This document shows, in pieces, positions 15,987 to 24,913 of a stretch of DNA of 39,640 bases. Made by a program: the position numbers and the translations under genes. The number at the start of each line of letters is the position of its first letter. The first letter of the stretch is position 1. The notes under the pieces are model-generated. The model made no database searches, was not told the origin of the DNA, and saw only the letters and a program-made list of their open reading frames with translations. The stretch is from Treponema sp. JC4 (GTDB taxonomy: Bacteria > Spirochaetota > Spirochaetia > Treponematales > Treponemataceae): assembly GCF_000260795.1 (NCBI RefSeq), contig NZ_AJGU01000023.1, forward strand, positions 1-39,640, in the 5' to 3' direction.

Positions 15987-16871
15987 ATGACTACGACTTT
16001 TACTTCGACAAAATATAAGGGAATCAAAAATTCCGAAATAAAATACATGGACGCATTCAGAACTTACTTTTTCCTTGTAATTGGTGCGTTTTTGATGATT
16101 ATTCCTCTTATCTGGATGCTTTTTTCAGCACTAAAGACTCCGGCTCAGTTCCTTACAACTCAGCTTTCTCTTGCCATGCCGGAAAATCCTCAGTGGAAAA
16201 ACTTTACTCAGCGGGTTTGGGAAATGAACCCGAAATTGCAGCTTGGTATTTTGAACTCAATCATCATTTCCTTTTCTACTATTATTGTAGGTTCCTTTGT
16301 TTCGTCACTGGCAGCTTTTGCATATTCTAAACTTCATTTTCCTGGAAAAAATAAGCTTTTCCTTGCAGAACTTGCCACAATGATGATTCCTTTTGCTGTA
16401 ATCATGATTCCTCAGTTTATCATGTATGCAAGAATCGGCTGGCTTAATACCTGGTATCCTCTTATGATTCCGGGAATGCTTGGTAACGTAAGCATGATCT
16501 TCTTTTTACGTCAGTACATGAGCGGTATTCCAACATCTATTGTAGAAAGTGCCCGAATTGACGGTGCCGGTTTCTTCAGAATTTACTGGCAGATTATCCT
16601 GCCAAATGCAAAACCTGCAATTGCAGCTCAGGCAATTTTGTGGTTTATGGGTGCCTGGAACGATTACTTTGCACCAAGTATTTATCTTAATGAACCTAAA
16701 AAGCTTACTGTTCAGGTTATGATCAGTCAGCTTAACGCAATGTATGCAATTCAGACAGACTATCCACTGCTTTTGACAGCATCTCTGATAGCTCTGCTTC
16801 CTGTTCTGATTATTTTTATGATTTTCCAGAAACAGATTATTGCTTCTGTTGCTATGACAGGTTTGAAATAG
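15987..16871 (+). CDS. ABC sugar transporter permease (MalG/UgpE type)
   Basis: Second inner-membrane permease, 294 aa, with six predicted hydrophobic segments (first: FFLVIGAFLMIIPLIWMLF). Its EAA loop reads VESARIDGAGFFRIYWQIIL followed by PNAKP. I chose ATG 15987 because the purine-rich site GGAAGGGGG (15973-15981) lies six bases in front and an earlier in-frame start would overlap the preceding gene without a ribosome binding site. It should form a heterodimer with the product of 15005-15973 for arabino-oligosaccharide import. Confidence 0.92.
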   Translation: MTTTFTSTKYKGIKNSEIKYMDAFRTYFFLVIGAFLMIIPLIWMLFSALKTPAQFLTTQLSLAMPENPQWKNFTQRVWEMNPKLQLGILNSIIISFSTIIVGSFVSSLAAFAYSKLHFPGKNKLFLAELATMMIPFAVIMIPQFIMYARIGWLNTWYPLMIPGMLGNVSMIFFLRQYMSGIPTSIVESARIDGAGFFRIYWQIILPNAKPAIAAQAILWFMGAWNDYFAPSIYLNEPKKLTVQVMISQLNAMYAIQTDYPLLLTASLIALLPVLIIFMIFQKQIIASVAMTGLK

Positions 16872-16891
16872 GGTGCTTTCAGGCGGTTTTT

Positions 16892-17800
16892 ATGGCTTTG
16901 CTGGACGTAAAGGGGTCGGTTAATGTTCACGACCCTGAGATTGTAAAAGAAAATGGCGTTTACTACAGATTTTCTACAGGGCAGGGTATTGCTGTTGCAA
17001 AATCTGTGGATTTAAAAACTTGGGAAGACTGTCAGCCTGTTTTTAAGGAAAATCCCTTATGGACTTCTAAGGCTATTCCAGGCTCCACCTGGTTCTGGGC
17101 TCCGGATATCACTTTTCACGAGGGTGAATGGCGCCTTTACTATTCTGTAAGTACCTTTGGAAGTCAGAAAAGTGCAATCGGGCTTTGTGTAAACAAGACT
17201 CTGGATCAGTCTTCGCCAGATTTTGGCTGGAAGGATTTAGGCTGCGTGCTTCAGTCCGACCAGACTTGTGCTTATAACGCAATAGATCCCGCTGTTTTTT
17301 CGGATTTTGATGGAGAAGCTGATTATCTTTTATTTGGTTCTTTCTGGGGCGGACTTTTTGCAGTGCCCCTTACAAAAGAGGGCTTTGTTGTAAAAGATGC
17401 TCCTGTAACGAATATTGCAACGCGAAATACTCAGCCAAATCCTGTTGAAGGCGGCTTTGTTTTTAAGCACCAGGACTTTTACTATCTTTTTGCTTCTTAT
17501 GATTTTTGCTGCCGGGGTACTGCTAGCACCTATCATATAGTCTGCGGAAGAAGTGATAAGCCTCTGGGACCGTATCTTGATATGTTTGGAAAGCCTTTTT
17601 TAGAAGGCGGCGGCGATACCCTGCGGGACAGTTTTTCTTTTGACCGCTGGGCAGGACCGGGACATAATTCTGTTTTTAGAGATGATGACGGAAAGATTTA
17701 TCTTGTTTATCACGCATACGACAGAAGTGACGATGGAAAAAGTGTTTTACAAATTGAAGAATTGTTTTTTGAAGACGGATTTCCGTCTGTAAAGGAATAG
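16892..17800 (+). CDS. Cytoplasmic GH43 arabinanase-like enzyme
   Basis: Glycoside hydrolase family 43 enzyme of 302 aa without any signal peptide, so it acts in the cytoplasm on imported oligosaccharides. The single five-bladed propeller carries Asp14 (VHDPEIV), Asp132 (NAIDPAVF) and Glu186 (VEGGFVF) as likely base, pKa modulator and acid. FWAPDITFHEGEWRLYYS and GPGHNSVF are family signatures; the set resembles the GH43_4/5 arabinanase branch (for example intracellular AbnB-type enzymes). It lacks the C-terminal domain of the two exported enzymes. The gene starts 20 bp after the permease with a weak ribosome binding site and ends three bases before the next GH43 gene, so the two are translationally close. 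Confidence 0.9.
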   Translation: MALLDVKGSVNVHDPEIVKENGVYYRFSTGQGIAVAKSVDLKTWEDCQPVFKENPLWTSKAIPGSTWFWAPDITFHEGEWRLYYSVSTFGSQKSAIGLCVNKTLDQSSPDFGWKDLGCVLQSDQTCAYNAIDPAVFSDFDGEADYLLFGSFWGGLFAVPLTKEGFVVKDAPVTNIATRNTQPNPVEGGFVFKHQDFYYLFASYDFCCRGTASTYHIVCGRSDKPLGPYLDMFGKPFLEGGGDTLRDSFSFDRWAGPGHNSVFRDDDGKIYLVYHAYDRSDDGKSVLQIEELFFEDGFPSVKE

Positions 17801-17803
17801 ATT

Positions 17804-18748
17804 ATGAACTACATTGATTTGAAAGAAGAAGATGAAAAAAAGCCCCTTATAATGCAGAGGGCTGATCCATATATATATTATCACACAGACGGCTATTATT
17901 ATTTTACAGCCTCAACTCCTGAATATGACAGAATTGAAATCCGCCGTGCCTGGTCAATTAAGGCGCTTGCAGATGCTCAGCCTGTCGTTGTGTGGAGAAA
18001 GCATGCTTCTGGTCCTATGAGCTGGCATATCTGGGCCCCTGAAATTCATTTTATAAATGGAAAATGGTACATCTATTTTGCCGCTGGCCGCAGTGAAGAT
18101 CCATGGTGGATCCGTTCTTATGTACTTGAAAACTCAAGCCCAGATCCATTCTGTGGACAGTGGGAAGAAAAAGGGCAGATAGAAGGCCAGTGGGATTCCT
18201 TTATGCTTGATATGACTGTCTTTGAAAATCAGGGCAAGCATTATGCAGTCTGGGCTCAAAAAAGAAAAGAAAAAACTGAAAATTCGGCTCTTTATATTGC
18301 ACAGATGGAAAATCCCTATACCTTAAAACTTCCCCAAACTCTGCTTACTCTTCCTGAGTTTGATTGGGAATGTCGGGGTTTTAAGGTAAATGAAGGTCCT
18401 GCAATCCTTAAACGTAATGGAAAGATTTTTCTGACCTACAGTGCAAGCGCTACAGATGCAAGTTACTGCATGGGACTTTTGAGCTGCGATGAAAATGCAG
18501 ACCTCCTTAATTCTGCGAACTGGAAAAAATCAGATAAGCCCCTTCTGGTGACAGATGAAAAAACTGGAATTTTTGGTCCTGGTCACAACTCTTTTACAAC
18601 AAGTCGTGACGGAAAAACTGATTATCTGATTTATCATGCCCGTCCTTATGCAGAGGTAGACCTTGATTTTGCCCTTTATGATCCAAACCGTCATACCTGG
18701 GTAAAAAAAATAAATTATGATAAAAATGGATTTCCTGTTTTTCAATAA
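17804..18748 (+). CDS. Cytoplasmic GH43 exo-alpha-1,5-L-arabinofuranosidase-like enzyme
   Basis: Second cytoplasmic GH43 enzyme, 314 aa, no signal peptide. QRADPYIYYHTDGYYYFTAS (Asp21 as base) followed by TPEYDRIEIRRA is characteristic of the GH43_26 group, whose known members remove single arabinose units from alpha-1,5-arabino-oligosaccharides. Other likely catalytic residues are Asp136 (LDMTVF) and Glu197 (NEGPAIL); SWHIWAPEIHF and GPGHNSF also fit. The start lies three bases after the stop of the preceding GH43 gene and uses AAGGAA inside it as ribosome binding site. Together with the GH51 enzymes downstream it should finish degradation to free L-arabinose. Confidence 0.88.
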   Translation: MNYIDLKEEDEKKPLIMQRADPYIYYHTDGYYYFTASTPEYDRIEIRRAWSIKALADAQPVVVWRKHASGPMSWHIWAPEIHFINGKWYIYFAAGRSEDPWWIRSYVLENSSPDPFCGQWEEKGQIEGQWDSFMLDMTVFENQGKHYAVWAQKRKEKTENSALYIAQMENPYTLKLPQTLLTLPEFDWECRGFKVNEGPAILKRNGKIFLTYSASATDASYCMGLLSCDENADLLNSANWKKSDKPLLVTDEKTGIFGPGHNSFTTSRDGKTDYLIYHARPYAEVDLDFALYDPNRHTWVKKINYDKNGFPVFQ

Positions 18749-18765
18749 ATTTTTAGGGGAAAAGT

Positions 18766-20316
18766 ATGAAAGAAACTGTAATTGTTGATGTAAATAATAA
18801 ACTTTCAAAAATTAGTCCTGATATTTACGGACATTTCAGCGAGCATCTTGGCAGATGTATTTACGGCGGTTTTTGGGTTGGGAAAAATTCTGATATCCCA
18901 AATATTCACGGTTATAATAAGGCTGTTGTAGAAGCCTTTAAGGAGCTTGATATTCCAAACCTCCGCTGGCCGGGCGGATGTTTTGCGGACGAATATCACT
19001 GGATGGACGGAATTGGTCCTTTAGAAAAACGCAAAAAGATGGTAAATACTCACTGGGGCGGCCTTACAGAAGATAACTCTTTTGGAACTCATGAGTTTTT
19101 CGGACTCTGCGATGAGCTGGGCTGTAAACCCTATGTGTGTGGAAACGTCGGAAGCGGTTCTGCGCGGGAAATCAATGAGTGGATTGAATATATGACCCTT
19201 GACGGTGTAAGCCCTATGGCAGATTTACGAAAAGCCAATGGCCGTGAAAAACCATGGAAACTGGATTATTTTGGTGTTGGTAATGAAAACTGGGGCTGCG
19301 GCGGAAACATGAGGCCTGAATATTATGCCGATTTATACCGTCAGTATCAGACTTATGTGCGTCAGTACGGAGATAATAAGATTTTTAAGATTGCAGGTGG
19401 AGCCAATGTTGATGATTACAACTGGACTGAAACTCTTATGCGTCTTGCAGCTCCTTTTATGGACGGTCTTTCCCTTCATTATTACACCTATGAATACCGC
19501 TGGGAAGATAAAAAATCTGCAACCGGCTTTGATAAAGAAGGCTGGTACAGAATCATGCGTAATGCCTTCCGTATGGAGGAACTTGTACGCCGCCATTCAG
19601 AAATTATGGATAAGTATGATCCTGATAAGCGTATTGCTATGGTTGTTGATGAGTGGGGTAACTGGTTTGCGCCAAAGCCGGGTACAAATCCAGGCTTCCT
19701 TGAACAGGACAATTCTGTCTGCGATGCTGTAGAAGCGGCAATTATCCTTAATATTTTTAATAATCATTCAGACCGCGTAAGAATTGCAAATCTTGCCCAG
19801 GCTGTTAATGTCCTTCAGGCTCCAGTTCTTACTCAGGGTGATAAAGTTGTACTTACTCCAACCTGGCATGTCCTGCATCAGTTTAAAGGTCATATGGGAG
19901 GAACCTTGCTTGGAACTTCTGCAGCTTATGCTTCATGCGGAGTTCAGAATGTATCTGATTATAATGCAGGGCTTCGTGGAATTCAGAGAAATGAAAATAT
20001 TATGGTGCCTGGTCTTAGTGTCAGTGCTTCTGTAAAAGCTTGTGATAAATGCGGTAAAGATAGATATCTTGTTACTCTTGCAAATACAGATTGCGAAAGT
20101 TCAAAAGATGTTGAAATTACCTTTGCTAATTTTGCCGGAAATCTTGATGAGGTAAGCGCAAGCCTTGTAAGCGGTGACAAGATGAACACAATAAACAGCT
20201 TTGAAAATCCTGAACTTGTTACAGAAAAAGCCCTTAGTGTAAAAGTGACTGGAAAAAATTCTTTGATGATTACTATGCCTGCTCATTCAGTTGCGGCAGT
20301 CAGTGTAAAAGCGTAA
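18766..20316 (+). CDS. GH51 alpha-L-arabinofuranosidase, copy 1
   Basis: Cytoplasmic family 51 exo-arabinofuranosidase of 516 aa; no signal peptide. The (beta/alpha)8 barrel has [29 protein letters not shown], general acid/base Glu174 in GNENWGCGG and nucleophile Glu296 in VVDEWGNWF, spacing that agrees with characterised enzymes. The C-terminal part (about 390-516) is the usual beta-sandwich. Ribosome binding site AGGGGA precedes the start. Its role is to release terminal alpha-L-arabinose from short oligosaccharides. Only modest identity to the next gene shows that the two GH51 enzymes are not a recent duplication and probably prefer different linkages (1,5 versus 1,2/1,3). Confidence 0.96.
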   Translation: MKETVIVDVNNKLSKISPDIYGHFSEHLGRCIYGGFWVGKNSDIPNIHGYNKAVVEAFKELDIPNLRWPGGCFADEYHWMDGIGPLEKRKKMVNTHWGGLTEDNSFGTHEFFGLCDELGCKPYVCGNVGSGSAREINEWIEYMTLDGVSPMADLRKANGREKPWKLDYFGVGNENWGCGGNMRPEYYADLYRQYQTYVRQYGDNKIFKIAGGANVDDYNWTETLMRLAAPFMDGLSLHYYTYEYRWEDKKSATGFDKEGWYRIMRNAFRMEELVRRHSEIMDKYDPDKRIAMVVDEWGNWFAPKPGTNPGFLEQDNSVCDAVEAAIILNIFNNHSDRVRIANLAQAVNVLQAPVLTQGDKVVLTPTWHVLHQFKGHMGGTLLGTSAAYASCGVQNVSDYNAGLRGIQRNENIMVPGLSVSASVKACDKCGKDRYLVTLANTDCESSKDVEITFANFAGNLDEVSASLVSGDKMNTINSFENPELVTEKALSVKVTGKNSLMITMPAHSVAAVSVKA

Positions 20317-20358
20317 AATAAGAAAAAATTTAGAAAAGGTTTTTAAGAGGGGAATGTT

Positions 20359-21849
20359 ATGAATACAAAAGTTATCATAAGTAAAGATTTTAAGGTGGGC
20401 GAGGTTGATAAAAACCTTTTCTCTTCTTTTGTTGAACATCTTGGACGTGCGGTATATACCGGTGTCTATGAGCCGGGACATCCACAGGCAGACGAGCAGG
20501 GCTTTCGTAAAGATGTAATTGATATGGTAAAGGATTTGAAAGTTTCTCTGGTACGCTATCCGGGCGGAAACTTTCTTTCAGGTTACAACTGGAAAGATGG
20601 TATCGGCCCTAAAGAAAATCGTCCACGTCGTCTTGACCGCGCATGGCATACAATTGAATCAAACCAGGTTGGAATTGATGAATTCTATGACTGGACTGTA
20701 AAGAGCGGAACAGAAATTATGGGAGCCGTTAACATGGGAACAGGCACTGTTCAGGATGCCGGTGACCTTGTTGAATACTGTAACTTTGACCGTGATACCT
20801 ACTGGAGTGATTTACGCCGCAAAAACGGACACGATAAGCCTTTTGCAATTAAAACCTGGTGTATCGGAAACGAAATGGACGGTCCCTGGCAGATTTGTCA
20901 TCTAACCGCCGATGATTACGGTAAAAAAGCCCGTGAAGCAATTAAACTGATGAAGTGGACTGATGAATCAATTAAGACTGTTGTCTGTGGTTCAGCGTCT
21001 ACAAGTATGCCGACTTATCCTGAATGGGATAGAATTGTTCTAGAGCACACATACGACCTTGCAGACTATATTAGTATTCACCGCTATTTTGAAAACTTTG
21101 GTGATGATGATGAGTTCCTTGCAAGTTTCTATGACATGGATCAGTTTATTAAAACTTCTGTTGCGACCTGTGATTATGTAAAAGCTTTGAAGCGTTCAAA
21201 CAAGGTTATGAATCTTTCTTTTGATGAATGGAATATCTGGTATCAGCAGAAAATGCAGCCTCATCCATGGATGGAAGCCCCTCGTATTCTTGAAGATCAT
21301 TATTCTCTGCTTGATGCTCTGGCCTTTGGCGGAATGGCAATTACTCTTTTGAATCATGCAGACCGTGTAAAGGTTGCCTGCCTTGCTCAGCTGGTAAACG
21401 TAATTGCTCCTATTTTTACAGAGCCTGGAAAGGGTGCTTATAAGCAGTCAATTTACTTCCCCTTCAAAGATATTTCTCTTTTTGGTCGTGGAACTGCTTT
21501 GCAGCCTGTTGTAACTACCGGTAAAAAGATCATCGAAAAGTACGGTGAAGTTCCAAGTGTGATTTTTGCTTCTGTTTTGAGTGAAGATGAATCTGAAGTT
21601 ACCGTTTTTGCCTTGAATACAGATAAAAATGATTCAAGCATTACAAAAATTGATTTGAGCGGTGTTGGAAAAACTCAGATGTTCTTCCGTACTGAGCTTT
21701 GCGGAGATGATTTAAGTGCAACAAACAGCCTTGAAAATCCTAGGGCTGTTGAACCAAAAACTGCAGACTTAGTGCAGGGGGACGGCAGCATTTACGAAGT
21801 TGAGCTTAAAAAAGCCAGCTGGAATGTGCTGAGATTTAAAATCGCCTGA
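20359..21849 (+). CDS. abfA: GH51 alpha-L-arabinofuranosidase, copy 2
   Basis: Second cytoplasmic GH51 enzyme, 496 aa. FSSFVEHLGRAVYTGVYEPG and VRYPGGNFLSGYNWKDGIGP are hallmarks of the AbfA type of Bacillus and Thermotoga. Acid/base is Glu172 (GNEMDGPWQ) and nucleophile Glu290 (SFDEWNIWY). Ribosome binding site GAGGGG precedes the start by seven bases. It is the last gene of the uptake operon. No clear terminator separates it from murC; the murC promoter overlaps the 40-bp gap, so some read-through into murC is possible. Confidence 0.96.
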   Translation: MNTKVIISKDFKVGEVDKNLFSSFVEHLGRAVYTGVYEPGHPQADEQGFRKDVIDMVKDLKVSLVRYPGGNFLSGYNWKDGIGPKENRPRRLDRAWHTIESNQVGIDEFYDWTVKSGTEIMGAVNMGTGTVQDAGDLVEYCNFDRDTYWSDLRRKNGHDKPFAIKTWCIGNEMDGPWQICHLTADDYGKKAREAIKLMKWTDESIKTVVCGSASTSMPTYPEWDRIVLEHTYDLADYISIHRYFENFGDDDEFLASFYDMDQFIKTSVATCDYVKALKRSNKVMNLSFDEWNIWYQQKMQPHPWMEAPRILEDHYSLLDALAFGGMAITLLNHADRVKVACLAQLVNVIAPIFTEPGKGAYKQSIYFPFKDISLFGRGTALQPVVTTGKKIIEKYGEVPSVIFASVLSEDESEVTVFALNTDKNDSSITKIDLSGVGKTQMFFRTELCGDDLSATNSLENPRAVEPKTADLVQGDGSIYEVELKKASWNVLRFKIA

Positions 21850-21874
21850 TAGTAGTGTAAAAACTCTCGCAAAA

Positions 21875-21889
21875 AGCTATAATGTAGCT
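21875..21889 (+). promoter_or_regulatory. Leaderless promoter of murC inside an inverted repeat
   Basis: TATAAT (21878-21883) lies six bases before the ATG at 21890, so transcription should begin at the start codon. The box is embedded in AGCTA-TAATG-TAGCT (21875-21889). No ribosome binding site and no good -35 box are seen. Confidence 0.5.
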
Positions 21890-23395
21890 ATGTCTAACAC
21901 AGAACTTTCTCTGCCCGAAAATCTTTCGGGTATTCATATTCATTTTGTTGGTATAAAAGGAACTGGAATGGCAGCCTTAGTGGAAATTCTATTCCATAAA
22001 GGAGCTGTCATTTCCGGAAGCGACGTTAGTGAGCGTTTTTATACTGATGAGATTATAGAAAAACTTGGGCTTAAGGCTCTTCCTTTTGGGGCTGATAATA
22101 TTACTGACGAGGTTCAGTATGTAATTTATTCTTCTGCCTACAAGCTTGATAAAAATCCTGATTTGATTGAAGCCGTTCGACGCGGTATTCCATGCCTTTT
22201 GTACACACAGGCACTTGGCTCTTATTCAAGCCGCTCTTATTCCTGCGGTATCTGTGGGGTTCACGGAAAAACTTCCACAACAGGTCTTACGGGAACAATT
22301 CTTAAGGAAATTGATTTGCCTTCGCAAATTCTTGCGGGTTCTATTATCAACTCCTTTGGAAATACCTGTACCTATACTTCGCCTCTGGTAAAGGAAGCTG
22401 GCGCTGGGGCAGACGGCAATTCAAACATCTTTGTTGCCGAAACCTGCGAATATCAGCGTCACTTTATGTCTTTCTGTCCGCAGAAAATCATTCTTACAAG
22501 CGTGGAGCCTGACCATCAGGATTATTACCCGACCTACGAGGATATCCGTCAGGCCTTTGTAGATTACCTTTGCAAGCTTCCGGAAGGTGGCGATGTAATT
22601 TACTGTGCAGATGATACTGGTGCCTGCGACACAGTAAGCATTGCTTCTAAGCTTCGCCCGGATTTGAACTTAATTCCTTATGGAACACGGGCTTCTGGGG
22701 ATTATAAGCTTACTTTTGGCAAAGTTGAAAACGAGCGCAATAATTTTACTCTTTCTCTTTTTGATGGAGACTTTGCCCTTAAGATGCCAGGCCGACACGA
22801 AGTAATGGATGCGGCTGCTGCAGTGGCTCTAGTTTGCCAGATTCTTAAAACTTTTGGCAAAAATCCTAAGGATTATGTAGAAAATATATCAAAAGGTCTA
22901 CTAAAATTTACAGGCGGCAAGCGCAGAAGCGAGATTATAGGCCGTTTTACAACAAAATCGGGCAATGATGTTATTGTAATCGACGATTATGGTCATCATC
23001 CGACGGCTGTAAAGACAACTCTTGCGGGCTTCCGCGATTTTTACAAGGGCAGAAAGCTGATTGTTGATTTTATGAGCCACACTTATTCGCGAACTCAGGC
23101 TTTGCTTAAAGAGTTTGCGGAAAGCTTTGAAAGCGCGGACGAGGTTATCCTTCATAAGATTTATGCCTCTGCCCGGGAAAATATTGCAGATTTCAACATT
23201 ACAGGCCGCACGCTTTTTGAAGAAACTAAGAAAAATCATCCTTGTGTTCATTATTTTGAAGAAATTTTAGACGCAAAAGATTTTGTTCTTTCTGAGCTGG
23301 AAAAGGCACCGGAAGAAAAATATCCTGACGGATATGTTTTTGTAACAATGGGCGCCGGCGATAACTGGAAGCTGGGAAAAGCAATTTTAGACTAA
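21890..23395 (+). CDS. murC: UDP-N-acetylmuramate--L-alanine ligase (MurC)
   Basis: Cytoplasmic peptidoglycan-precursor ligase of 501 aa that adds the first amino acid to UDP-MurNAc with ATP. The N-terminal Rossmann motif is HFVGIKGTGMAAL (residues 18-30), the ATP loop GVHGKTSTT (123-131), and VIDDYGHHPTAV marks the C-terminal ligase domain. The length is normal for the family. Mpl, which attaches a recycled tripeptide, has similar motifs; I prefer MurC because of the N-terminal motif and because spirochaetes need this gene, but this is not decisive. The start has a -10 box six bases upstream and no ribosome binding site. It is followed by a repeat-rich gap and yicC. Confidence 0.85.
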   Translation: MSNTELSLPENLSGIHIHFVGIKGTGMAALVEILFHKGAVISGSDVSERFYTDEIIEKLGLKALPFGADNITDEVQYVIYSSAYKLDKNPDLIEAVRRGIPCLLYTQALGSYSSRSYSCGICGVHGKTSTTGLTGTILKEIDLPSQILAGSIINSFGNTCTYTSPLVKEAGAGADGNSNIFVAETCEYQRHFMSFCPQKIILTSVEPDHQDYYPTYEDIRQAFVDYLCKLPEGGDVIYCADDTGACDTVSIASKLRPDLNLIPYGTRASGDYKLTFGKVENERNNFTLSLFDGDFALKMPGRHEVMDAAAAVALVCQILKTFGKNPKDYVENISKGLLKFTGGKRRSEIIGRFTTKSGNDVIVIDDYGHHPTAVKTTLAGFRDFYKGRKLIVDFMSHTYSRTQALLKEFAESFESADEVILHKIYASARENIADFNITGRTLFEETKKNHPCVHYFEEILDAKDFVLSELEKAPEEKYPDGYVFVTMGAGDNWKLGKAILD

Positions 23396-23472
23396 ATACG
23401 GGGCGTTGCGGGGTGTCCCCGCTAGAAGGGGTAGCGAGCAACGCAGTGCGAGCGAGGGGAAGGCTTTCCCCG
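23396..23472 (+). repeat. Compound stem-loop element 1, between murC and yicC
   Basis: GC-rich DNA in an AT-rich genome. GCGTTGC (23403-23409) pairs with GCAACGC (23438-23444) around two small hairpins (GGGG-TGT-CCCC at 23410-23420 and GCTA/TAGC at 23421-23435). A third hairpin, GGGGAA-GGCT-TTCCCC, lies at 23456-23471. The ribosome binding site of yicC follows at once. This looks like an extragenic repetitive palindrome. Confidence 0.6.
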
Positions 23473-23486
23473 ACAGGAGTTTTTTT

Positions 23487-24353
23487 ATGGTAAGCATGAC
23501 AGGATATGGTTACGAGGAAGTTTCATCGGAGCAGGCGGTAGTCAGCGTGGAAATTAAATCGGTTAATTCGCGCTTTCTGGATTTGACAATCAATCTTCCT
23601 CCATATTTGAATCAGCTGGAAAGTTTATTCCGCGCAAAAATTACAGAAAAGGTTGTGCGCGGTAAGGTTGATGTTTTTATCCGCGTAAAAGAGCTGGAAA
23701 GTGATGCGGAAATCTTAGCGGATATCGGGGCTGCAAAATCATATCTTGCTGCAATTAAAAAGGTTGCGGAGGCTACCGGCTATTCAACAGAAATTCCTTT
23801 GAGTCTTTTGATTTCTCAGCCTGGTGTTTTGAACTCCAACAAATCTTACGATGTAGAAAAATACCGCGCCATGATTGAACCTGTTTTTGACGCCTCCCTC
23901 AAAAAGTTCATTGCTGATACAGAGCGTGAGGGCGCAAATATGAAGGCAGACCTTGAAGCAAAGCTTACTAAGCTTGAAAAATGCGCCGCCTTCTTTAAAG
24001 AATTGCAGCCAAAAATGGAAGGCTATTTTAAGGAAACTATAACAAAGAAGTTCAACGAACTGTTGGGCGAACAGGCAGATCAGAACCGCATTATGACAGA
24101 AACTGCCGCAATGCTTGTAAAATACACAATTAACGAAGAAATTGTCCGCCTGCACAGCCACTTAGCCGCAATGCGAGCCGAGCTTAGCAACAATCCATAT
24201 CCTGGCAAAAAACTTGACTTCCTCTGCCAGGAAGCCAACCGCGAAATCAACACAATCGGCAGCAAAAACCAGTTTGCAGAGGTAGGTGCAATGGTAGTGG
24301 AGGCAAAGGACTCGCTGGAGAACATCCGCGAACAGGGTAAGAACATTGCATAG
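23487..24353 (+). CDS. yicC: YicC/YloC family endoribonuclease
   Basis: Cytoplasmic protein of 288 aa of the YicC family, whose E. coli member is an endoribonuclease linked to RNA turnover. The family start MVSMTGYG, the segment SVNSRFLDL, and the end motif FLCQEANREINTIGSK then AMVVEAKDSLENIREQ are all present, so both the N- and C-terminal family domains are complete. I chose ATG 23487 because ACAGGAG (23473-23479) is seven bases before it and the family always begins at this point; a longer in-frame reading would cover the stem-loop element. In many bacteria gmk follows, but not here. Confidence 0.93.
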   Translation: MVSMTGYGYEEVSSEQAVVSVEIKSVNSRFLDLTINLPPYLNQLESLFRAKITEKVVRGKVDVFIRVKELESDAEILADIGAAKSYLAAIKKVAEATGYSTEIPLSLLISQPGVLNSNKSYDVEKYRAMIEPVFDASLKKFIADTEREGANMKADLEAKLTKLEKCAAFFKELQPKMEGYFKETITKKFNELLGEQADQNRIMTETAAMLVKYTINEEIVRLHSHLAAMRAELSNNPYPGKKLDFLCQEANREINTIGSKNQFAEVGAMVVEAKDSLENIREQGKNIA

Positions 24354-24364
24354 TAAGGTAGACT

Positions 24365-24513
24365 GTGAAAAAGGCGTAGCAGGGTTCGGCTCTTGCGGAG
24401 CATTGAAGGCGATTGTTTGCATACAACGCGTAAGAAAGATACAGAGCAAGCATAGCTTGCGTCGAGCCTTCACCGCGGAGACAAGAGACGGTTCCTGCGA
24501 AAGCCTTTTTCAC
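24365..24513. repeat. Compound stem-loop element 2, downstream of yicC
   Basis: The outer stem GTGAAAAAGGC (24365-24375) / GCCTTTTTCAC (24503-24513) is perfect over 11 bp and continues with GCAGG/CCTGC (24379-24383/24494-24498). Inside are GAAGGC/GCCTTC (24405-24410/24466-24471), GCTC/GAGC (24389-24401), TTGT/ACAA near 24414-24427 and GCAAGC-ATA-GCTTGC (24446-24460). No reading frame is conserved across it. It may be a mobile palindromic element or a structured RNA. Confidence 0.6.
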
Positions 24514-24577
24514 TGTTAACATTTATATTTGCAACTTTTTTTACTCTGTAGGTGTCTAATTCTACAAAGAGGTCTTT

Positions 24578-24913
24578 ATGATGAATAATATTTCACCTGC
24601 TGCACAGGTAATCGTATCAATAATTCCGATTGTAGGATTAGTTCTTGTTTTTGTATTGATTTTCTTTGCACTTTTGTGGCATCACCGTGAAGTAAAGCTG
24701 CAGATTAAAAACGGAACTTACGCTCCTTTTGAATTCAACTGGAAGGCTTTTACTTATTTAAGCGGACTTTCTCTTGTAGCTGTAGGAATTGTACTTTCTC
24801 TGATGTTCTGGGCAATCAAAGGACTTTCATGGGGACTTTTAGGAGGATTAATTCCATTTGCCTTTGGAATTGTCTTTCTGATTTTTTATAAATTCCTGAA
24901 GAATGAAAAATAA
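24578..24913 (+). CDS. Small membrane protein in sigma-factor operon
   Basis: Protein of 111 aa with three predicted membrane segments: about residues 12-34 (VSIIPIVGLVLVFVLIFFAL), 54-76 and 82-104. The loop WHHREVKLQIKNGTYAPFEF between the first two is charged and cytoplasmic or periplasmic. It resembles the DUF6249-type small membrane proteins often found with ECF sigma factors, but I am not sure of the family. Its last 11 bases overlap the start of the sigma-factor gene, so translation is coupled. A role in membrane-stress sensing is inferred from context only. AAAGAGG precedes the start. Confidence 0.7.
   Translation: MMNNISPAAQVIVSIIPIVGLVLVFVLIFFALLWHHREVKLQIKNGTYAPFEFNWKAFTYLSGLSLVAVGIVLSLMFWAIKGLSWGLLGGLIPFAFGIVFLIFYKFLKNEK

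Noticed and set aside
21890-23395. Mpl (murein tripeptide ligase) instead of MurC
   Set aside because: Motifs are shared by both; the essential MurC role is more likely, but phylogeny would be needed to settle it.
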